Origin: Umezawaea sp039922235
Lineage (GTDB): Bacteria > Actinomycetota > Actinomycetes > Mycobacteriales > Pseudonocardiaceae
NCBI GenBank assembly: GCA_039922235.1
Contig: JBDSAJ010000971.1
Span: 1-5,620, forward strand
DNA: 5,620 nucleotides
Direction: 5' to 3'
Below, in pieces: positions 4,693 to 5,620 of the stretch. Each line of letters begins with the position of its first letter. The stretch's first letter is position 1. The notes under the pieces are model-generated. The model had not been told where the DNA came from. It was given only the letters and a program-made list of their open reading frames with translations, and did no database searches. Both the position numbers and the translations under genes were made by a program.

Positions 4693-5620
4693 CTATCGGG
4701 TGGCGCCCACCACCGACCAGTGCTCGGAACGGGTGCGCAGGACGAGCGTGACCAGCCGCAGCAGCATGAACAGCGTCAGGCCGGTCCAGATGCCCACCAG
4801 GCCCCAGCCGAACGCCAGCGACAGCCAGATCATCGGCAGGAAGCCCACGCCCGCGGACAGCAGCGTCGCCGTGCGCAGGAACGCGGCGTCGCCCGCGCCG
4901 AGCAGGACGCCGTCCAGGGCGAACACGACCCCCGCGACGGGTTGCAGCGCGACGAAGAACCACCAGGCGTGCGGGATCTCGGCGAGGACGCCGGGATCGG
5001 TGGTGAAGACCTTCGGCAGGACACCGGCGACCGCGGCGAACACGAGCCCGAGCCCCACGCCGAAGACGAGGCCGTACCCGGTGATCTGCCAGGCGAACCG
5101 GCGCGCCTTGGCCTGCTCCCCCGCGCCCAGCGCGGCGCCGACGATGGCCTGTGCGGCGATGGCCAGCGAGTCCAGCACCAGTGCGAGGAACGTCCACAGC
5201 TGCAGGACGACCTGGTGCGCGCCCACGGCGGCGATCGACGTGCGCGCGGCCACCGAGGCGGCGGAGACGAAGCAGGCCTGGAAGGCGAGGCTGCGGACGA
5301 TCAGGTCGCGGCCGAGGCCGAGTTGGGCGCGCAGGAGTGCGGGCACCGGGCGCAGCGCCACGTCCTCGGCGAACAGGGCGCGGAAGAACAGGCTCGCGGA
5401 CACGACCTGGGCGACGACGTTCGCGATCGCCGAGCCCTCCAGTCCGAGGCCCGCGGGGTAGACCAGCAGCGGGCACAGGACGGCGGACAGGCCGTTGCCC
5501 AGCAGCACGTACCGCAGCGGGCGGGCGGTTTCCTGGACACCGCGCATCCACCCGTTGCCCGCCAGCGTGACGAGGATGAACGGGGCGCCGAAGAGGGCGA
5601 TCCTGATCCAGCTCACGGCC
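4693..5620 (-). CDS. MATE family (DinF-like) efflux transporter, C-terminal part
   Basis: This multidrug and toxic-compound extrusion protein is an inner-membrane antiporter that exports organic cations or drugs using H+ or Na+. About 308 residues are visible against roughly 440-460 for the family, so about a third (the first helices) lies beyond the window end; the frame stays open to the edge, and the GTG at 5616 is internal. Recognisable segments, counted from the first full visible codon, are FGAPFILVTLAGNGWMRGVQ (helix 4 region, residues 10-29), the ETARPL loop, the middle segment SIAAVGAHQVVLQLW beginning the second half, and the late DGVLLGAGDAAFLR segment, all typical of the DinF branch. 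About eight membrane helices remain. The gene stops at TAG 93 bases before the MFS start. In many actinobacteria a DinF-like gene sits in the rbfA to truB interval, which matches. Substrate cannot be told. Confidence 0.93.
   Translation of the reverse strand, partial: AVSWIRIALFGAPFILVTLAGNGWMRGVQETARPLRYVLLGNGLSAVLCPLLVYPAGLGLEGSAIANVVAQVVSASLFFRALFAEDVALRPVPALLRAQLGLGRDLIVRSLAFQACFVSAASVAARTSIAAVGAHQVVLQLWTFLALVLDSLAIAAQAIVGAALGAGEQAKARRFAWQITGYGLVFGVGLGLVFAAVAGVLPKVFTTDPGVLAEIPHAWWFFVALQPVAGVVFALDGVLLGAGDAAFLRTATLLSAGVGFLPMIWLSLAFGWGLVGIWTGLTLFMLLRLVTLVLRTRSEHWSVVGATR

Noticed and set aside
4699..4711. GGTGG-GCG-CCACC hairpin just before the MATE stop codon, as a terminator
   Set aside because: It is a 5-bp stem inside coding sequence with no U-run after it; such matches are common in GC-rich DNA.
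3269..5551. Upstream extension of the truB frame, giving a 1063-residue product
   Set aside because: Only the last 302 residues are TruB. The rest is Arg/Pro/Gly-rich and overlaps the MFS and MATE genes in another frame; stops are simply rare at this G+C.
1..5620. CRISPR arrays, tRNA genes, insertion sequences or attachment sites
   Set aside because: No spaced direct repeats, tRNA-like folds, transposase motifs or terminal inverted repeats were seen; the window is compact core-genome coding sequence.

Overview
The window looks like the chromosome of a high-GC actinobacterium, most likely a Pseudonocardiales-type organism (Saccharothrix, Actinosynnema, Lentzea or Amycolatopsis relatives). The reasons are the very high G+C with strong G/C bias at third codon positions, the frequent GTG and TTG starts, the actinobacterial type of TruB C-terminal domain, and the order MATE exporter - truB - ribF - rpsO, which belongs to the conserved translation and RNA-processing neighbourhood of these bacteria. 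The genus is an inference; nothing in the window fixes it.

All seven genes lie on the minus strand, so transcription runs from high to low coordinates. In that order they are: the C-terminal two thirds of a DinF-like MATE exporter (4693 to the window end, N-terminus outside); an MFS transporter with a TTG start and strong ribosome-binding site (3280-4599), preceded by a 93-base gap holding two inverted repeats; truB, tRNA pseudouridine-55 synthase (2360-3268), only 11 bases after the MFS stop; a small two-helix membrane protein with a glycine/glutamine-rich tail (1976-2344), 15 bases after truB; ribF, the bifunctional riboflavin kinase/FAD synthetase (929-1888); a Cro/CI-type helix-turn-helix protein (374-853); and the start of rpsO, ribosomal protein S15 (1-158, C-terminus outside).

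The tight spacing from the MFS gene through truB to the small membrane gene suggests one transcript. ribF and the HTH gene may continue it. rpsO is set apart by a 215-base leader that folds, only in the minus-strand sense, into a long bulged stem carrying an inner hairpin just upstream of the rpsO ribosome-binding site. This is the layout expected for S15 autoregulation.

Two items stand out. The first is the small membrane protein, whose tail carries two short motifs (VIQTG and HQAG) resembling the RHIM-like amyloid signalling motifs of bacterial NLR and effector partner proteins, yet it sits inside a housekeeping cluster. The second is the rpsO leader structure, whose apical loop can pair with the Shine-Dalgarno sequence. 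Everything else is ordinary core-genome content. Long open frames on the plus strand, and the long upstream extension of the truB frame, are composition artefacts. The largest gene-free stretch is the 215-base rpsO leader, described in the entries below.
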